Positions 25,479-38,779 of a stretch of 64,000 bases of DNA are shown piece by piece. Source of the DNA: Latrodectus hesperus (Eukaryota; Arthropoda; Arachnida; Araneae; Theridiidae); NCBI GenBank assembly GCA_037975125.1, contig CM075858.1:63865640-63929639 (forward strand), read 5' to 3'. The stretch's first letter is position 1; the number at the start of each line of letters is the position of its first letter. Below the pieces are notes generated by a model, which saw nothing but the letters and a program-made list of their open reading frames with translations, had not been told where the DNA came from and made no database searches. The translations under genes and the position numbers were made by a program.

Positions 25479-25834
25479 CTGCAAAAGAAAACATGTAAAA
25501 AAATTATTTATCTGTGCTCTAATTACCCGATAAAAAATTATTATAATTAACAGAAAGATAAAATATATACTCACACACATATTAAAAATATTTTGTATAC
25601 TTAAAAATTCTAATAAAACTAAACACACACATTTGAGTTTAGTTTTTGTAGTTCTACTATTAATTTTTTGGGAAATAAAGTGCTTGACCGAGACTACCAA
25701 TTTAAAATGTGCGAATTCTAAGCCATATAAACATCCACGATCGCACCGGAAGTCGAATTCCCAAATTATTGAAATTAAAAGAGTTATAAACATTCTGTTG
25801 CTCCTTTAACTGCAAAAAAGGAGACTGCATGTTT

Positions 25835-26000
25835 AATTTGTCGCTCTATGATTACTCTGTGCATGCGAAACTTCGTTGACAAGGACCAACAGTTTAAGGT
25901 TAATTTCTAAACACTATAAGCATCCACACCCGAGATGGGATTCGAACACACGATATGTTGAACTGAAATCCAGAACGAATCCCTCATTCATCTGGCAGCA
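25835..26000 (-). repeat. SINE family copy, 0.36 kb upstream of a groucho exon
   Basis: TTTGTCGCTCTATGATTACT, CCAACAGTTTAAGGTTAATT, CTATAAGCATCCACACCCGA, GATGGGATTCGAACACACGA and TGTTGAACTGAAATCC. Near full length with intact box B complement. The nearest exon acceptor is at 25478. Confidence 0.87.
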
Positions 26001-26215
26001 AATAATTACAGAAAAAAAGATTGGGATGATTCATATTTTTATACTTATAAATACTTGTTTATTGTAATATGAATATGAGCACTTAGTGATTTGCCATTTT
26101 TTTTAAAGAAATATTTTGCAGAAATATATAACTTTAAAAATAACATTTAATTACAATTAAAATTAAATAAAATATTCTTTAAAAAAATTGCTTAACATAT
26201 TTTTTATCTTCGTAA

Positions 26216-26218
<3 letters not shown>

Positions 26219-26295
<77 letters not shown>
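26219..26295. repeat. (TA)n microsatellite
   Basis: A pure AT dinucleotide run of about 77 bp inside the giant groucho intron. Confidence 0.97.
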
Positions 26296-26296
<1 letters not shown>

Positions 26297-26678
26297 CATA
26301 GCATTCTTCACATTTATAAATTATATAATAACTAATGAGCTGTTTACTAATTTATGTTGTCTAAAAAACAAAGTAATTTTAATTGTTAAATTATTTATGT
26401 CACATAATATAAATTAGTTAACAGATATACTACTTGTACACACATAGATTATTTTATGTCACTTTCACAGTTTAGTATTATGAAATTTAGTTAATAGAAT
26501 TAAAGGCAATTATAATTGGTTAAGATTAAAAAAAAAGAATACATCTTAAGAATTCTTAAAAGATGTATAAAGATCGTTTGAAATATATTAAAAGTGGAAT
26601 GATCTAATAAAATCACTCGTTTTAATAAACACAGATGCAAATTTTGTATTTATTTAACAGGAATGACTATTAAAATCT

Positions 26679-26704
26679 ATATATATATATTATATATATA
26701 TATA
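26679..26704. repeat. Short (TA)n tract
   Basis: A 26-bp AT run with one phase slip (TATTAT) in the middle. Confidence 0.9.
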
Positions 26705-27289
26705 CACTCCAGTTTTACCAAAAACTAGAACGTGCGGGTCACTATCTCAGTTATATACCAAAATACTATCTTGGCTATTTTAAGATAGTATTTTTTTTTA
26801 AAAAAAAAATTTGCTTTTTGATTTTATTTAGTCATGGGAAAGTTTTGTAAAGAAAAACTAATGCATATTCACTAAGTTTTTTTCAATAGACACAACCTCA
26901 TAATTTCTTATAAATAAATTTCAACCAACTATAAACACTTTTTAAAACAACATTTCTACGCTTGAACGATTGACCTATTTATAAACCAATAAAAGATTAA
27001 TTTCATAAATATAACATCGCAGTTTAAACAGGGGAAAAATTTATAAATATAGAAATCAAGGTTTAAATACCTCTGACAGACACAACAAAATACCAAGCGA
27101 TTAATGTTGGCCATTCTAGGTTAGTGAAAGCACGCAATTTAAAAGAGTAAGAAAACATGAAAAAAACTGGAATTCAGATTAAGCGGTAATAAAATAGAAA
27201 ACTAAACCTTAAAACAACAATTCAATCGCATTAAAAGTGAGAAAAAAATAAAACGCTTGGTTGGAAATTAATTTTTGAAGCACTGACTA

Positions 27290-27660
27290 GTCTTTTAACG
27301 GCAAGGAAGCCGCCTAATCTAAAGAGCACAGTCAAGCGTGGACGGCAGTGACCACAGAAAAAAGTTATTTATCTTTACGTATTCTGTTCCACCTATTTGT
27401 AGGAGTTCCTTTATGGACACGCCGACGCGGTCCATTGTTGTATCCAGCGCCATCCAGTGGAGTGAAAAATTCAAGCAATTTGAGAGACTCCAATATCTAA
27501 CAAAAAAAAATGGTTTGAAGGTTGATTTGGTAGCGAGGCAGATGAGGTTGATGTGGCTCATCAACGGGAAAGGAAGTCGTTTACGGTCACGCATCAATCG
27601 AGCAGGAGGGTATGCGTGTCCTTTTTCCTCTAGGAAATCAATGAAAAGTGATTGAAAAGT
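27290..27660. other. GC-richer block, unrecognised
   Basis: Contains GCGCCATCCAGTGGAGTG and open frames on both strands (105 and 118 codons). No family is recognised. Possibly an old mobile-element fragment. Confidence 0.3.
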
Positions 27661-27884
27661 TAGCTTAACCAGCAAAGCGGGTTGTTAACAATGGCTTAAA
27701 TAAGCGATTCATCACTTTCAAAACCATTTCCAACACAGTCAAAATAAAACCCTTCATTAATTCCTTACAAAGTATTTCAATTAAACTTGCAACAGACTCG
27801 AATTTCAAATATGCGTTAAAATAGGCACTACAGAGACAATTTTAAGATTTTTTTTTAATTCAAGATTTGTGTATGGTTTACATT

Positions 27885-28010
27885 GTTGGACACAAGACCT
27901 AATCTGTCTAGAATTATTAGAATGCCAGAAATATTTATGAGCAAACTGTGAATCGAAGTCATGAAGTTGAACTGTAGGCTATAGAATGCTAACCAGTCAG
28001 CAGCAAGTTA
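27885..28010 (-). repeat. SINE family copy, decayed
   Basis: Resembles the 15226 copy: CTGTCTAGAATTATTAGAAT, CAGAAATATTTATGAGC, TGTGAATCGAAGTCATGAAG and GCTAACCAGTCAGCAGC. Confidence 0.6.
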
Positions 28011-29036
28011 AGCGATAATTATGTAAAAATAGTGTTTATATGCTCGTGAAAAGAAAAAGTTTATTTTAAAAGTTCAAAAGAACTAAACTTGATATTTTTA
28101 TTAAAAAGTTTATAGTCAAAAATTAATTTCTAAACCTACAATAAAAACTAAATTAGTAAAGAATAATTATAGTATTAATCATAATATGAATATAATGATT
28201 TATATATAAGCAATAAAGCCTGGTATTTTATCCATTTATTTAAAATTCGAGACCATAAAGCAGATTCTACCACCAAATTAAGTTAATATAATTTACAGTG
28301 ACTGTATCAATACTTTTAAAATGTAATAGATCATTTATCTAACACTTAGGAAGCACAAATGTCGATTACAAAATTCCCTTGAATTCAGATAAATTTCTAT
28401 CTATAAAAATAAGCTAAGGGTAATGAATATATTATAGCACGTTTTATAAAAAAAGCATTCAATGTAGAAATTAGAATTTCTTTTGTGACGATGATAATTT
28501 ATCTTGTGGAAGATTTTCTGTAATAGTTAGGAATAAATATTCAACTGAAATCCGACCCATTTCAGCTCAAAAATCATAAGCAATGTCAACTCTTCATTGA
28601 TTAAAAATAAGTTTTGCATTTGCATCGAAATATATTACGTATATATAAATTGTGTTATGTTATTTACTTTAACACATAAATGTAAAACACAAACTCATTT
28701 TTTCACATAGCTCTTTTTCTTCAGATATAAAACACATTATAAATAGCTATCCATCTGAAATTGGTAACATTTCAATATAAACATTAAATTTAATAATATA
28801 TTTATTATTTTTGTAAGACTTAAAATAAAAAATGAATATTTTCCATTTTTATTGCAATTGTATAATGGTTATATATTTTATTGCTCTATTTACAAACATA
28901 TGCAAAGTTAAGTCTATTATGCATTTAGTTATCGAATCCTAACATAATTATGTTGAAATGAATGTGAAATGAATATGAAATATTTTTAACAGAACGGTGA
29001 AGAATTACTTTTTTATATAATAAAATTTGATTTACT

Positions 29037-29189
29037 TAATTTGTCACTCTACGATCACTTCAACGTTAATTTGTCCAGAATCTTTAGTTTAAAGTGAATC
29101 TCGAACCACTACAAGGATCCACGCTCAAAATGACAAAATCGCATAAGTGGATTCGACCACCACCGCGATAGAAGTTCGCCATCGAGTTA
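29037..29189 (-). repeat. SINE family copy
   Basis: TTTGTCACTCTACGATCACT, GAATCTTTAGTTTAAAGTGA, CGAACCACTACAAGGATCCA and TCAAAATGACAAAATCGC. The tRNA-like head is rearranged (GTGGATTCGACCACCACCG). Confidence 0.75.
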
Positions 29190-29279
29190 GCATATTTATA
29201 TTATATAGAAAGTTATGACCTTCATAACATAAGAGGTATTCTTTCCTAAAAATCTTACACGTCAGAACATTTAAATCTA

Positions 29280-29830
29280 TGTTCGTTAGCCAAGATTACA
29301 TTCAATTTCCAAGAGCCAATCGATTCCACTTGAGCAGAAACTCCAGAAGAAGGAATAGTTGCGATGACACTTCACCATGTTCCCAAGTCCTCTTCAAGTA
29401 AGAAATATTTCTAGTGACCTGGGGATACTTTTCTCACTTGGCACTCGAGGGTCGCCCCAGAACGGGAAAAGATGTGTCATGGATCCATGAGTTCCTTCCT
29501 CTCCAGGCCGCTGAGCAGGGGATGATCCCTGCGACGGTTACAGGAGAGCGACCAACACTAACGAGGGAGGGCAGAACAGCAAATCCATCCTTTTCCCTCG
29601 TTCCGCCCTTTTCTCAAAACCACCCGACCGTGAAAATAGGGGGACAGCAGGGGACCCAGTCCACATTAATCTGTAATCTCAGAGAGTACGTCTTATTATC
29701 ATCTCGACAGAAATTCAGCGGACATTTTATTACATAAAACACGATGATGATTGAGTAAACAAAACATAAAATAAAACGACTGTCCTCGCGTCCGTTTCTG
29801 CCCTTGGGCAAGGAAATGAAGGTAAGAATT
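29280..29830. promoter_or_regulatory. Candidate intronic regulatory island
   Basis: GC-richer non-repetitive block with TCCCTCGTTCCGCCC and GGGGGACAGCAGGGGACCCA. Its plus-strand 107-codon frame has no recognisable similarity. Confidence 0.3.
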
Positions 29831-30362
29831 ATAACCTCTGACAGACACGCTAAAATATATGATGGATACGGAGTTAATCTGACGACGGGAATAACAATTT
29901 AGGACTTAATTGAAAAATTGCGCCACAACTTTTTTCTTTCCTCTTTTTTTTTTCTTCTTTCTACAGCTGAATTAAAGTGATTTTCAATAGTGGAAAAAGG
30001 TAATCTATTTATGATGCAATTACAAGGATAACCAACCATTCGAGTTTCTGCCGTGTGATGAATGTTTTTACTTTATTTTTATTTTTCGAGTTTTTGCTGC
30101 TTACCGCAATGTGATTGAATCGCGTCGCTTCTCGGATGAATTGACGAGCAAATCATGAGTTTCGATGAATTGAAAAGGAAGTTACAAATACATGCATCAA
30201 GTTGATGGTAAAGAAGAAAAAAATAATAGAAATGAATATAAATATGAAGACCAAACCTTAATCAAATTCACTATATATGATCATTTATTAGTATGCTGAA
30301 TATTTCTCGGGTTAATTAGACGTTTGGTTTTATCACAATACGGCTAATTCGGGCCAGTTTGG

Positions 30363-30895
30363 TTTGTTAGTCATTCCACGGCCACTTTTTGCACTCGAAG
30401 GCTGATTCGACTGGAACCAGTCACTTAAAATGGTCTCCAAATCACTACAATCATTTACATTCGAGATGGGATCCAAAACGAGGAACAGATTAATTTCGTT
30501 TCGTTTGTGTCACTAAACGGTCATTTCAACCACCATGACTGCTAATTAGATAGAGATCTTCATTGTGAAGTGGATTTCTAACAATTACATTTAAGCCTAA
30601 GGTAGAATTTGAATAAATAAACTGTTAATATTGAAGGCTAGAACGGAAACCATGAGAAACCTTGGATAGAAGGACAGAACTATTCAGCAGAAAATCGGCA
30701 ATTTTTTGTTAACAAAAGAGAATTGAAAGAGCAAATAGTAAATATCCTCTCTACACCAATGAATAAACCATTCGACCTGTTAGTAATTAATTTGAGAAGG
30801 GTTAATAGATTTAAGTGGATTGTTAACCACTGCAAATATCCAGCAAGAGTAGGGAATTGAATCCACGAACACCCACGGCAGCAGTCAATTAGTGA
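30363..30895 (-). repeat. Three SINE family copies in one orientation
   Basis: Pieces at 30363-30487 (CACTTTTTGCACTCGAAGGC), 30497-30650 (GTCACTAAACGGTCATTTCA) and 30782-30895 (ACTGCAAATATCCAGCAAGA, GAATTGAATCCACGAACACC). The last two retain parts of the box B region. Confidence 0.7.
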
Positions 30896-31079
30896 AAAAG
30901 TAGTTATTTCAATTGCATGCTTATACAAACTATCAAGTTAATCTTTTTTATTAAAAAATATAATGGAAACACATTTGAAAATAAAACTATCCACAATGGA
31001 AAATTTTAAAAAATCGAAAAAGTAGACCTAAATACAATCTGAGTAAATCAGGTAGCAACTTATGAAGAAAAATAAAATA

Positions 31080-31800
31080 TTTCAATAAAGAAAATGTGTG
31101 ATGATGCAGCAGGACACAGCTCCTGCTCCCCCTCCAAGCAATTTTCAAAAACGTGGTTGGAACAAAAGAATTGAATTATTCAGCTCACCCCCTTTATTAC
31201 AAATACGACCCCACACAGGGGGAGGGTGACTGTACTCAGTGATAACGGTGATGTCACGACCAGAATAATCTCGAAAACGGGGCAAATTGCACATGAATTT
31301 TCATTAGGATCCTTGGGCCCGATAGTCGAATTTTCTGGACAGATGAAAGCCCAGCCGAGTAGGGATGTACAAAACCTCAAATGAGGGGATCACCCACAAT
31401 CCACACATCACTGCTTAGTATGCAGTACGTAGAATACGCAATGGCAACTCCGCCCCTTTCCTGTTCCGTTTTCATGCACTGGTGAAGATGGAACATATGA
31501 TGCGGAAAACAAGTTATTTTTCAAAGATACTCGCCATCCCCCGTAGATGAAATAGAAATCGAGAAGAATGAAACGTCACCATTATATTCTTTTTTAAAAA
31601 AGAGAAAGGAGGAAAAGGGACAATAGCGATAGACATCAAGGTGGTTCGTGTACGATCCTTGGGTCTTGATTGACATCTACCATCAATTTAAGAGGACATT
31701 CCATTACAGGTTCCATGGAAGATGGAAAAGAATAGGGTGTAATCTTAGAACCTGGCGACGAATCAGTCAAGGCTTTCAGGACGTCTTAAGAATGGACAAT
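31080..31800. promoter_or_regulatory. Candidate intronic regulatory island
   Basis: Contains GGTGATGTCACGACC, TGAATTTTCATTAGG (31294-31308) and TTGGGCCCGATAG (31313). The 15-mer TGAATTTTCATTAGG also occurs in the island at 43521. Confidence 0.4.
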
Positions 31801-32269
31801 TCATTTCATCATTAGTGTGAGAAAAATTCTCATTCAGATAGATGACTGATTTCATGATATTCTTTTTAAAACAGTCACAAAAAAGTGGAATTTTTTTTCC
31901 TAACAAACGTAACCATGGGAACTAAACTTGAAAGATATAAATTATCTTTGCGCAATGTTTCTACAAAAATCACAAAGTAATATCTAGAATATAAAAAAAT
32001 CTATCCTAAAATTAACTATTAAAAGCATGTCACTATCACTGCCATGGATCATAGAAACCATGTCTTTAACTAGTCGATTTATGAGGATGCCAGATGTAAG
32101 AGAACTGCCGAAGGGATTATTATAGCTTCCATAACTGAAAATGTACTTAAGTATAATCTCTTTAAATTTTAAAAACTGATATCTCTAAAGTGATTCCCTG
32201 TTGCCCATTAGACTGCATTCTTTAGAATAAGAGGTTCCGGATCTGATCTCAACCACTCTAGATTTGCAT

Positions 32270-32429
32270 TAGTTGCTGCTCTACGCTCACTTTTTCCACA
32301 CAAAGTTAACCTAATCAGAGCCTAAGGTTTAGAAACCTAACCATTACAAACATTCACGCCTAAAATGGTCATGGTACTCACGAACTGTTAAACCAAAGAT
32401 CAGGTGACTAATCATTCGACTGTCGGCTT
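32270..32429 (-). repeat. SINE family copy abutting a palindrome
   Basis: TTGCTGCTCTACGCTCACTT, CTAAGGTTTAGAAACC, ATTACAAACATTCACGCCTA, GTACTCACGAACTGTTAAAC and CTAATCATTCGACTGTCGGC. Its tRNA-like head end touches the 48-bp palindrome. Confidence 0.85.
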
Positions 32430-32477
32430 AAGAATAGAAGATAAATAAAACATATGTTTTATTTATCTTCTATTCTT
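32430..32477. repeat. Perfect 48-bp palindrome
   Basis: Every base from 32430 to 32453 pairs with 32477 back to 32454, with no spacer. The left arm starts AAGAATAGAAGATAAATAAA and the centre is ACATATGT. It begins immediately after the end of a SINE copy. Confidence 0.97.
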
Positions 32478-32550
32478 CCATATGCACATTTGTTGGATAA
32501 GCAACAAATGTATTGCTATTTTCCATATGCTCATTTGTTGGATGAGTACT
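32476..32550 (+). repeat. Short imperfect tandem duplication
   Basis: TCCATATGCACATTTGTTGG at about 32477 recurs as TCCATATGCTCATTTGTTGG about 44 bp later, directly abutting the palindrome. Confidence 0.8.
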
Positions 32551-34236
32551 TGAATCTTTTACTTAAAAGAAGCCCTTCCAGATTTCAGGAATATAAAAGA
32601 TTGTCAAAGACAAAAATATAGGGTAGATATGGAAAATCTCACAACAGTCATTGTCAATTTACTAAAAAAACTTTTTGAATGTATTATTTCAAATAAATAA
32701 ATAAATAATGAACAGTGAAATAAGAGTAACGAAGTACTTATGCAAGACAAAATATGAATAAAAATTTAAACATTAATTTTGCAACATCAGACTAAATCTT
32801 TAAGCAATAACCAACAATAAATACATTATTCAGAATAATGCGGTTTGCAACAAAATACATGAATAAATATAAAGGGAAGATGACTCATAAATTAAACATG
32901 ATGAAAAAGAGAAAGTTGTAAAAACACGTGATATTTACTTCATGTGAGACACGCACACATTTTATTTCAATGAAAATAAATATTTAAATAGAAACCAAGG
33001 CAAAATTGAAATGGTGCAACTGAACTTTATATAATAAGAAAGTAAAATTTATTTACATAAGATAACATTATAAATTTAAAACCCAATTTTATTAATTTCA
33101 ATAAACTGAAAAAATTCTGAGAAAATTTATGTATAAATTATCGGAACCACACATGAGAAATTCTGTAACTGTTCAACTTTGAAAACGTAAAATTAACATG
33201 CGTATACTATTATAATTCTGACATGGATGTAACCCAATATTAAAGATAATAAATCACAAAGTAGTGAATGTAATACAAAAATTTTTGTAATATTTTTAGA
33301 CGTCGCGATTTAAATTAACTATTATAACTCATACAAGACCAAAACTCCAAAAATACATGTCTCTCTCTATATATATATATGGAATAAACTTTTAACTATT
33401 TTTCATTCCTTCAACATTCAAATGTCCACGGAATGTAATAGCTTACAGTAGATAAATTTTTATTGCTACAATCAAGGCAGACCAGCCGGAAACAAGCAAA
33501 ATCTCGTTCCACTAACATGGCCTTATGTCAGGCAAATTTGTAATTGCAAGGTTTTACCGCAGTCTGTCACGGAAAACCCGAGTTTTTCTTCTTAAAATCT
33601 CAAGTCCTTAGTTCGATCCAACACTCAAAGTTACGTGCCAAAGGACAGTTCTCAAGTATGTACAGATAGTTAATAAGAAGGTAATTGTATTTTTACCTCT
33701 GAATTTCATTTCCCTCGTGATAGGAATGGCAACGAATTCCAAAAGAAACCAAAAAGAAACATTGGTTTGAGAATTAATGGACGCGATAAAATACATAATA
33801 AAGCAATTCCATCCGATTTAGATTCTGTACCTTATACAACTACTAGCTAAGCTATAAAAATATGTTGATTTCAAGAAATTCAATGCTTTGAACAAAAAAA
33901 ATATTGCCTTGATGGATGTGATAGCTTTATTAAAAAATTAACATCAAGAAATTATTCGATAAATTTAGGAATTATTTTTGAAGAACAAGAGACGAGATTC
34001 ATTCAATATGCTTTGTTGGATGTCTTACTTCTGTTAGTTTTGTAACTTCGAACATTACAGAGATCTACTGAAATACAATACTGTAATTCTGTTTTTCAAA
34101 ATTAGTGGTAATTCTTTCCACAACCAGAAGTATTACACGATAGAGCAATACATGAGGCTCAAGCCAGGTGTCCCATCACATATATCTGTCACCTTTGACA
34201 TAAGCGAGCTAATTCGACAAGATTTGGTTTGGTTTT

Positions 34237-34394
34237 AATTTGTCACTCAACTATAATTTTACTGTTACATGATTACTAATCTGGGACTTACAGTTTAGAA
34301 TGGATTTAGAGCCACTACGAACACACAAATCCGAGATAGAAATCAAACCCATAAACAATCGAACCAAATGCCAAATAATTCGACCAGGATCTTA
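34237..34394 (-). repeat. SINE family copy
   Basis: TTTGTCACTCAACTATAATT, ACTTACAGTTTAGAATGGAT, AGCCACTACGAACACACAAA, TCCGAGATAGAAATCAAACC and CAAACCAAATGCCAAATAATTCGAC-like landmarks. A fragment of another body follows to about 34443. Confidence 0.8.
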
Positions 34395-34449
34395 ATTCAA
34401 AATAGATTCAGAGCCACTACAAATATCTACCATGAAGTGAGGGCTGATT

Positions 34450-34630
34450 GTTGTAGTCCTTTACTTTATAGATACTTTTGCACTAAAGAAAGAATTCGCT
34501 TAGGTTTAAAGTGAATTCATAGTTTTAAAATGAATTTCGATTAGCTACAAATATTTAAGCCCAAAGGGGGAACGAAGCGATAAACAGTTGAAATGGATAC
34601 CAGATCGTTAAATATTCAATTAGCAATCTG
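34450..34630 (-). repeat. SINE family copy, decayed
   Basis: TACTTTTGCACTAAAGAAAG, TTTTAAAATGAATTTCGATT, ACAAATATTTAAGCCCAAAG and CAGATCGTTAAATATTCAAT remain. Confidence 0.65.
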
Positions 34631-35324
34631 TTATTCTGATTTGAGGACTTATACATTAAACATTAAAGATGTAAGAAAATCCTTCGAGGTGCAATTATTT
34701 TTATGTTGGTTTCTTTAAAAACAAGAGCTCCAAATAAATAATGTAAACGTTTGGGAAAATCGAACATCATTTATCACATAAGAAATTATTAAATACTCAA
34801 AAGTAGTATAAAACTAAAATTTTATAATCAGATCAACTTGAATTTTTTATTTCGTTTCCTATTACATCTTTAATAATTTCTTTTTAAAAAAATTTTATTT
34901 TTTTATAAACTATATAATTTTTTAAATACAATTATGATACTAAAATATAATCACCAGATACAAAAGGAAATATTGAATATAACAAAATTGCGGTAGTCTT
35001 TCAATAAACAAACATTTTCCAGATAACTACACAATGATACTTAAAACAAGTAGGTTCTCTAAAATACTTTGTTTTTACATTCATGCTTATTTATCTAAAT
35101 AGCACCAGAAATGAATTCTGCTGTTCGAATCAAATTCCAACTGTTAAAAAACACAAAATTACCAAGATAATATCCGATAATCAAAATCAAAATTTCAACA
35201 ATAATTCATCAAATAAAAAAAATTGGAACCGATAATGTATTTTAAGCCAATTGCGCGATAAAAATATTTAGTTAAGATAAGCATATAATATTGTTAAATC
35301 ATTTGCTGTAAATGACCATTTAAT

Positions 35325-35490
35325 CAATATTGTAAGTTATTTTCTGTAAATGTGTGAGTGAGTTTAGTGTTATTAATTACAAACATCTTGAATGAATTTT
35401 TATGATGTTATAAACAATTTATTATAAATGGCGTCAATAAATAGTTAATATTGTAAACTATAAATGTAATGTGCGAGGGAGTTTAAAATA
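35325..35490 (+). repeat. Degenerate ~120-bp repeat pair
   Basis: TCAATATTGTAAGTTATTTT with GTGTGAGTGAGTTTA (about 35325) resembles TTAATATTGTAAACTATAAA with GTGCGAGGGAGTTTA (about 35446). Confidence 0.5.
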
Positions 35491-35999
35491 TTATATGTTA
35501 TCACAATGACAAATGATTAAGTTCATGATGTAAAGTTTTAATTGTAAGCAAAGTAAATCAATTCCTTCTAATTTTATAACATGTCATTATGGATAAATAA
35601 AATATGGTGAGTAATAAATTTGAAAAGACATTTATATTCAAAACAAGAACTGAAGGTGGAATTTGAATCTATGAACTGGTGAATGGAAAAATATAACTAG
35701 TAAGAATTGATGCATACAGAATCAAGTCAATTTTTTAATTTAAATGCTGAAAACTGCAATAAAAAATTTAAAAAAACAATTCTTGTTAAACTTTTTAAAA
35801 TCACTTTTTACAACAATCAACAGAGCTATTTCACCGGAGTACATGAAACTGAGCAATAACAACTTGTGGAACTACATGAGAGAGAGAAGTCTTAGTAATA
35901 TTTCCAATCAAAATCTAAATAACGACAATCATAAAACAAGCCGTCTCTTGCAAAGTTTCCTGCCAACTGACATAACGACTTGATACACACTGACAATAA

Positions 36000-36600
36000 C
36001 AATCATATCGCAAGAAGCAAATCGGGGCTCAACGCAAAATTGTAAAGAAACTTTGGCACATGTCAAGCAGAATATAAATTGGAACTCCTGATGGATAAGG
36101 TGGTGGCAGAGAGAGTGGGAAAGTACTGAATCGCATCATTAAGAAGACAGTTGCAAAGTCATTCCACAATTCAAATCCATTTGCAAGAAGGCGGTGAAAT
36201 AAGTTTCGTACCTAATTACGGTCGCCAAGGAAGGAGGTGATCCTATACAATGTATTATTTAAACGAAGACTTCAACTTGGAAAATTTTGACGTTTATGCG
36301 CTCAAGGGCTTTCACCATTGAAAAGAGGAACGTCTTTTAATTAAGAAGTGGGAAGTCGCTTTCGTGACGCCGAGAACTACACATGGATATATTTTCGCGT
36401 GACCCAAGTTAGAAAAGTTACAGTGCACAATCACAATGTTCTCGCCCCTAATGGAGAAATGATGTACCTGTCTACTTTCTCCAATAAAAGCTGCAATTGC
36501 AGTTTGACAAAGATTGCGATAAGATCGTTGAAAAGAACTCTCCTCTTGCTAAACCACTGCATTACACTGGCATCGAAAATATTTCATTATCAACAGCAAT
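36000..36600. other. GC-richer block, unrecognised
   Basis: Balanced composition with two overlapping plus-strand open frames of 84 and 70 codons. Neither resembles a known protein and no splice structure is convincing. Confidence 0.3.
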
Positions 36601-37059
36601 AAGTAACATCAGTATTTGTTTCGCACAGATTAGAAACAGTACTTGCTTCTCAAGAGAAAGAAATACCGATTTGAATCGTTGTAATATTTTTCTCAGAATC
36701 AATAATTGAAAAGTACACCAGCGTATATCTGATGAAAACTATTAATATACAGTCATATTTAGATACAGGTGATTTTGTTCCTGTTATATAAGTGTGGATA
36801 TATAAAAAATATAAAATTGCATAATCGCAATTTTACTGTGCTTAATGGGATCTTTATTAAAATACGGTTCAATTAATGTGATCAATAATGTACTCCATTA
36901 GTTAGTTATATTAATAAATATTAATTTCAAACTGTCGCATTTTTATTTTATTTGCATTGTTTTTCATGCGATTTTTTGCGCCACTTATAACAACATATTA
37001 ACATTTTTTAATGCTAATAGGACACATACATAAAAAACAATACGTATATTTTATAAGTT

Positions 37060-37153
37060 TGTCGAGCTACGATTATTTTTTGCACATAATGGCTAATTCA
37101 ACTTGAACTTGCAGTTTTGGCAAACCATTAATCATTCATATTCTCAACAAGGC
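37060..37153 (-). repeat. SINE family copy, internally deleted
   Basis: GAGCTACGATTATTTTTTGCACATAATGGCTAATTCAAC is followed almost directly by the TAATCATTCATATTCTCAAC tail. The box B region is missing. Confidence 0.65.
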
Positions 37154-38639
37154 TATAAAAGCATTTATAGTTCAAAGGTTTTTTTGGAATTATATTCATT
37201 AAAAAGATTATACTAAGGTATATAATCATAACTATAACAAGATCTGAATAAATCAATTATCTAAACCACAGATATATAATATGGATATGTATATCATTAA
37301 TATTAAAACTTTCGGTTCGAAAAAGGTTCTTTTGAATTATTAGTTTTCAATGGTTTTACAAATCCAAATATAATTTTATTTGGTTTATTTATAGTTCTGT
37401 GGTAACTATATTTTACAAATTAGGGCTAAATGAACATGGACCCCAACGAGTAAATCTCAAACCTTACAATATTCACACCCAAAGAGGGTGAATTTATGAA
37501 TAGGAATAGAATTTGGAAAAATAATGCAGATTGGCAAATACAGGCCTATTTTCACAAAGAGGATTTATAACAATTATTGTATGAATCTTATGGGCACATA
37601 TAACTTAACCATGATTGGTATATTTGCTTTGATAAAAAGTTTTTTTTTTCAATAAAAAAAAAAAAAAGAGAGAGAATTTCTACGGTAAATGTAAGTTAAG
37701 ATATAAATTTATGATTATATAAACAGGAAACAATATTCCTTATTGCAAGTACAATATTAGCTTTTATAAGTAAAGTAAATCTTTTTTAAATAAAATTATT
37801 CGATTACTTTCATGAAAATGTCAAATTTCTCAAGTCGAATCATAACTTTTAAAAAAATGTAACCACGACTCAAAAGGTGACAAAAAAGTGTGGTTTCTCA
37901 GTTCTGTGAAGCACATTTCTTACTACGCATTTAAAGATGAACCTTCGCCGCACGGCAAAGTACACAATGGTATTCTAAAATCATTATTTGAAGTTGAGGT
38001 TAAGAAATAGCATATCAACAAGACAAACGAACCAGCATGATGAGGTAGCCAGACGTGACAGGATTAAGACCAGGTGGACGAGAAATGAATCATAAAATAT
38101 CTATTAGGCAAATAGAGAGAGGCGCTCTATCTCTGCGTGCTCATATTAGAAACATTAACATGCAAACCAGTTACACGAATATTACATTAATACAGAATTA
38201 CAGCGCTTTTTTTGCTAGGGATTGGCATATTTGGCGACAGAGGTTAACTCCAAGCACACCAGGCGTTAAATCCTCGGAACGTGAGGAGGAGCTATTTTTT
38301 GTATTTAACTCGACTGAATAATTGCAAGCGAATATTTGAGTTAGGTAATCAAGAAATATTTTCAAGTATTTTTCTTTGCAAGGAAGAAACATTTTTGAAA
38401 CTTGATATAACTAGAAAGAAAAAATCTTAAAAAATTTCAAAAAAATGTGATGAAAAATTTCTAAGCTAAAAGAATTGATAATGGTAAATTCATAAAAATT
38501 GGTGGCTTTATTAAAATATTTACTTATTTTTTTTAAAGAAATTTGCAAATTAATATAAAATAGAAAACATGTTTTAGACGTCAAAAATGAATGTAAAAAG
38601 TTACAAAACTTTTCTTTTTTAGTTAAGATACAACAACTG

Positions 38640-38779
38640 AATTGTCGTTTCACGATCACTTTTTGAATAATATGAAAGCTTATTAAATTGGGCTTACCAT
38701 TTCCAATGGATTCTAAGCTACTGAGGAGATGGGAATCGAACACATGAACAACTGAGTTAACCATTCAGCGGCTGACTTG
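38640..38779 (-). repeat. SINE family copy
   Basis: GTTTCACGATCACTTTTTGA, GATGGGAATCGAACACATGAAC and AACCATTCAGCGGCTGACTT are present, with a central deletion. Confidence 0.8.

Noticed and set aside
25347..25793. 148-codon open frame on the minus strand as a gene
   Set aside because: Only 25416-25478 is coding. The rest is AT-rich intron read through both splice sites.
27319..27675. Mutually antisense open frames of 118 and 105 codons
   Set aside because: Mirror frames on both strands with no homology. More likely an old repeat.
36348..36709. Two overlapping plus-strand frames as a small gene
   Set aside because: No domain, no convincing start context or splice sites, and the two frames overlap out of phase.
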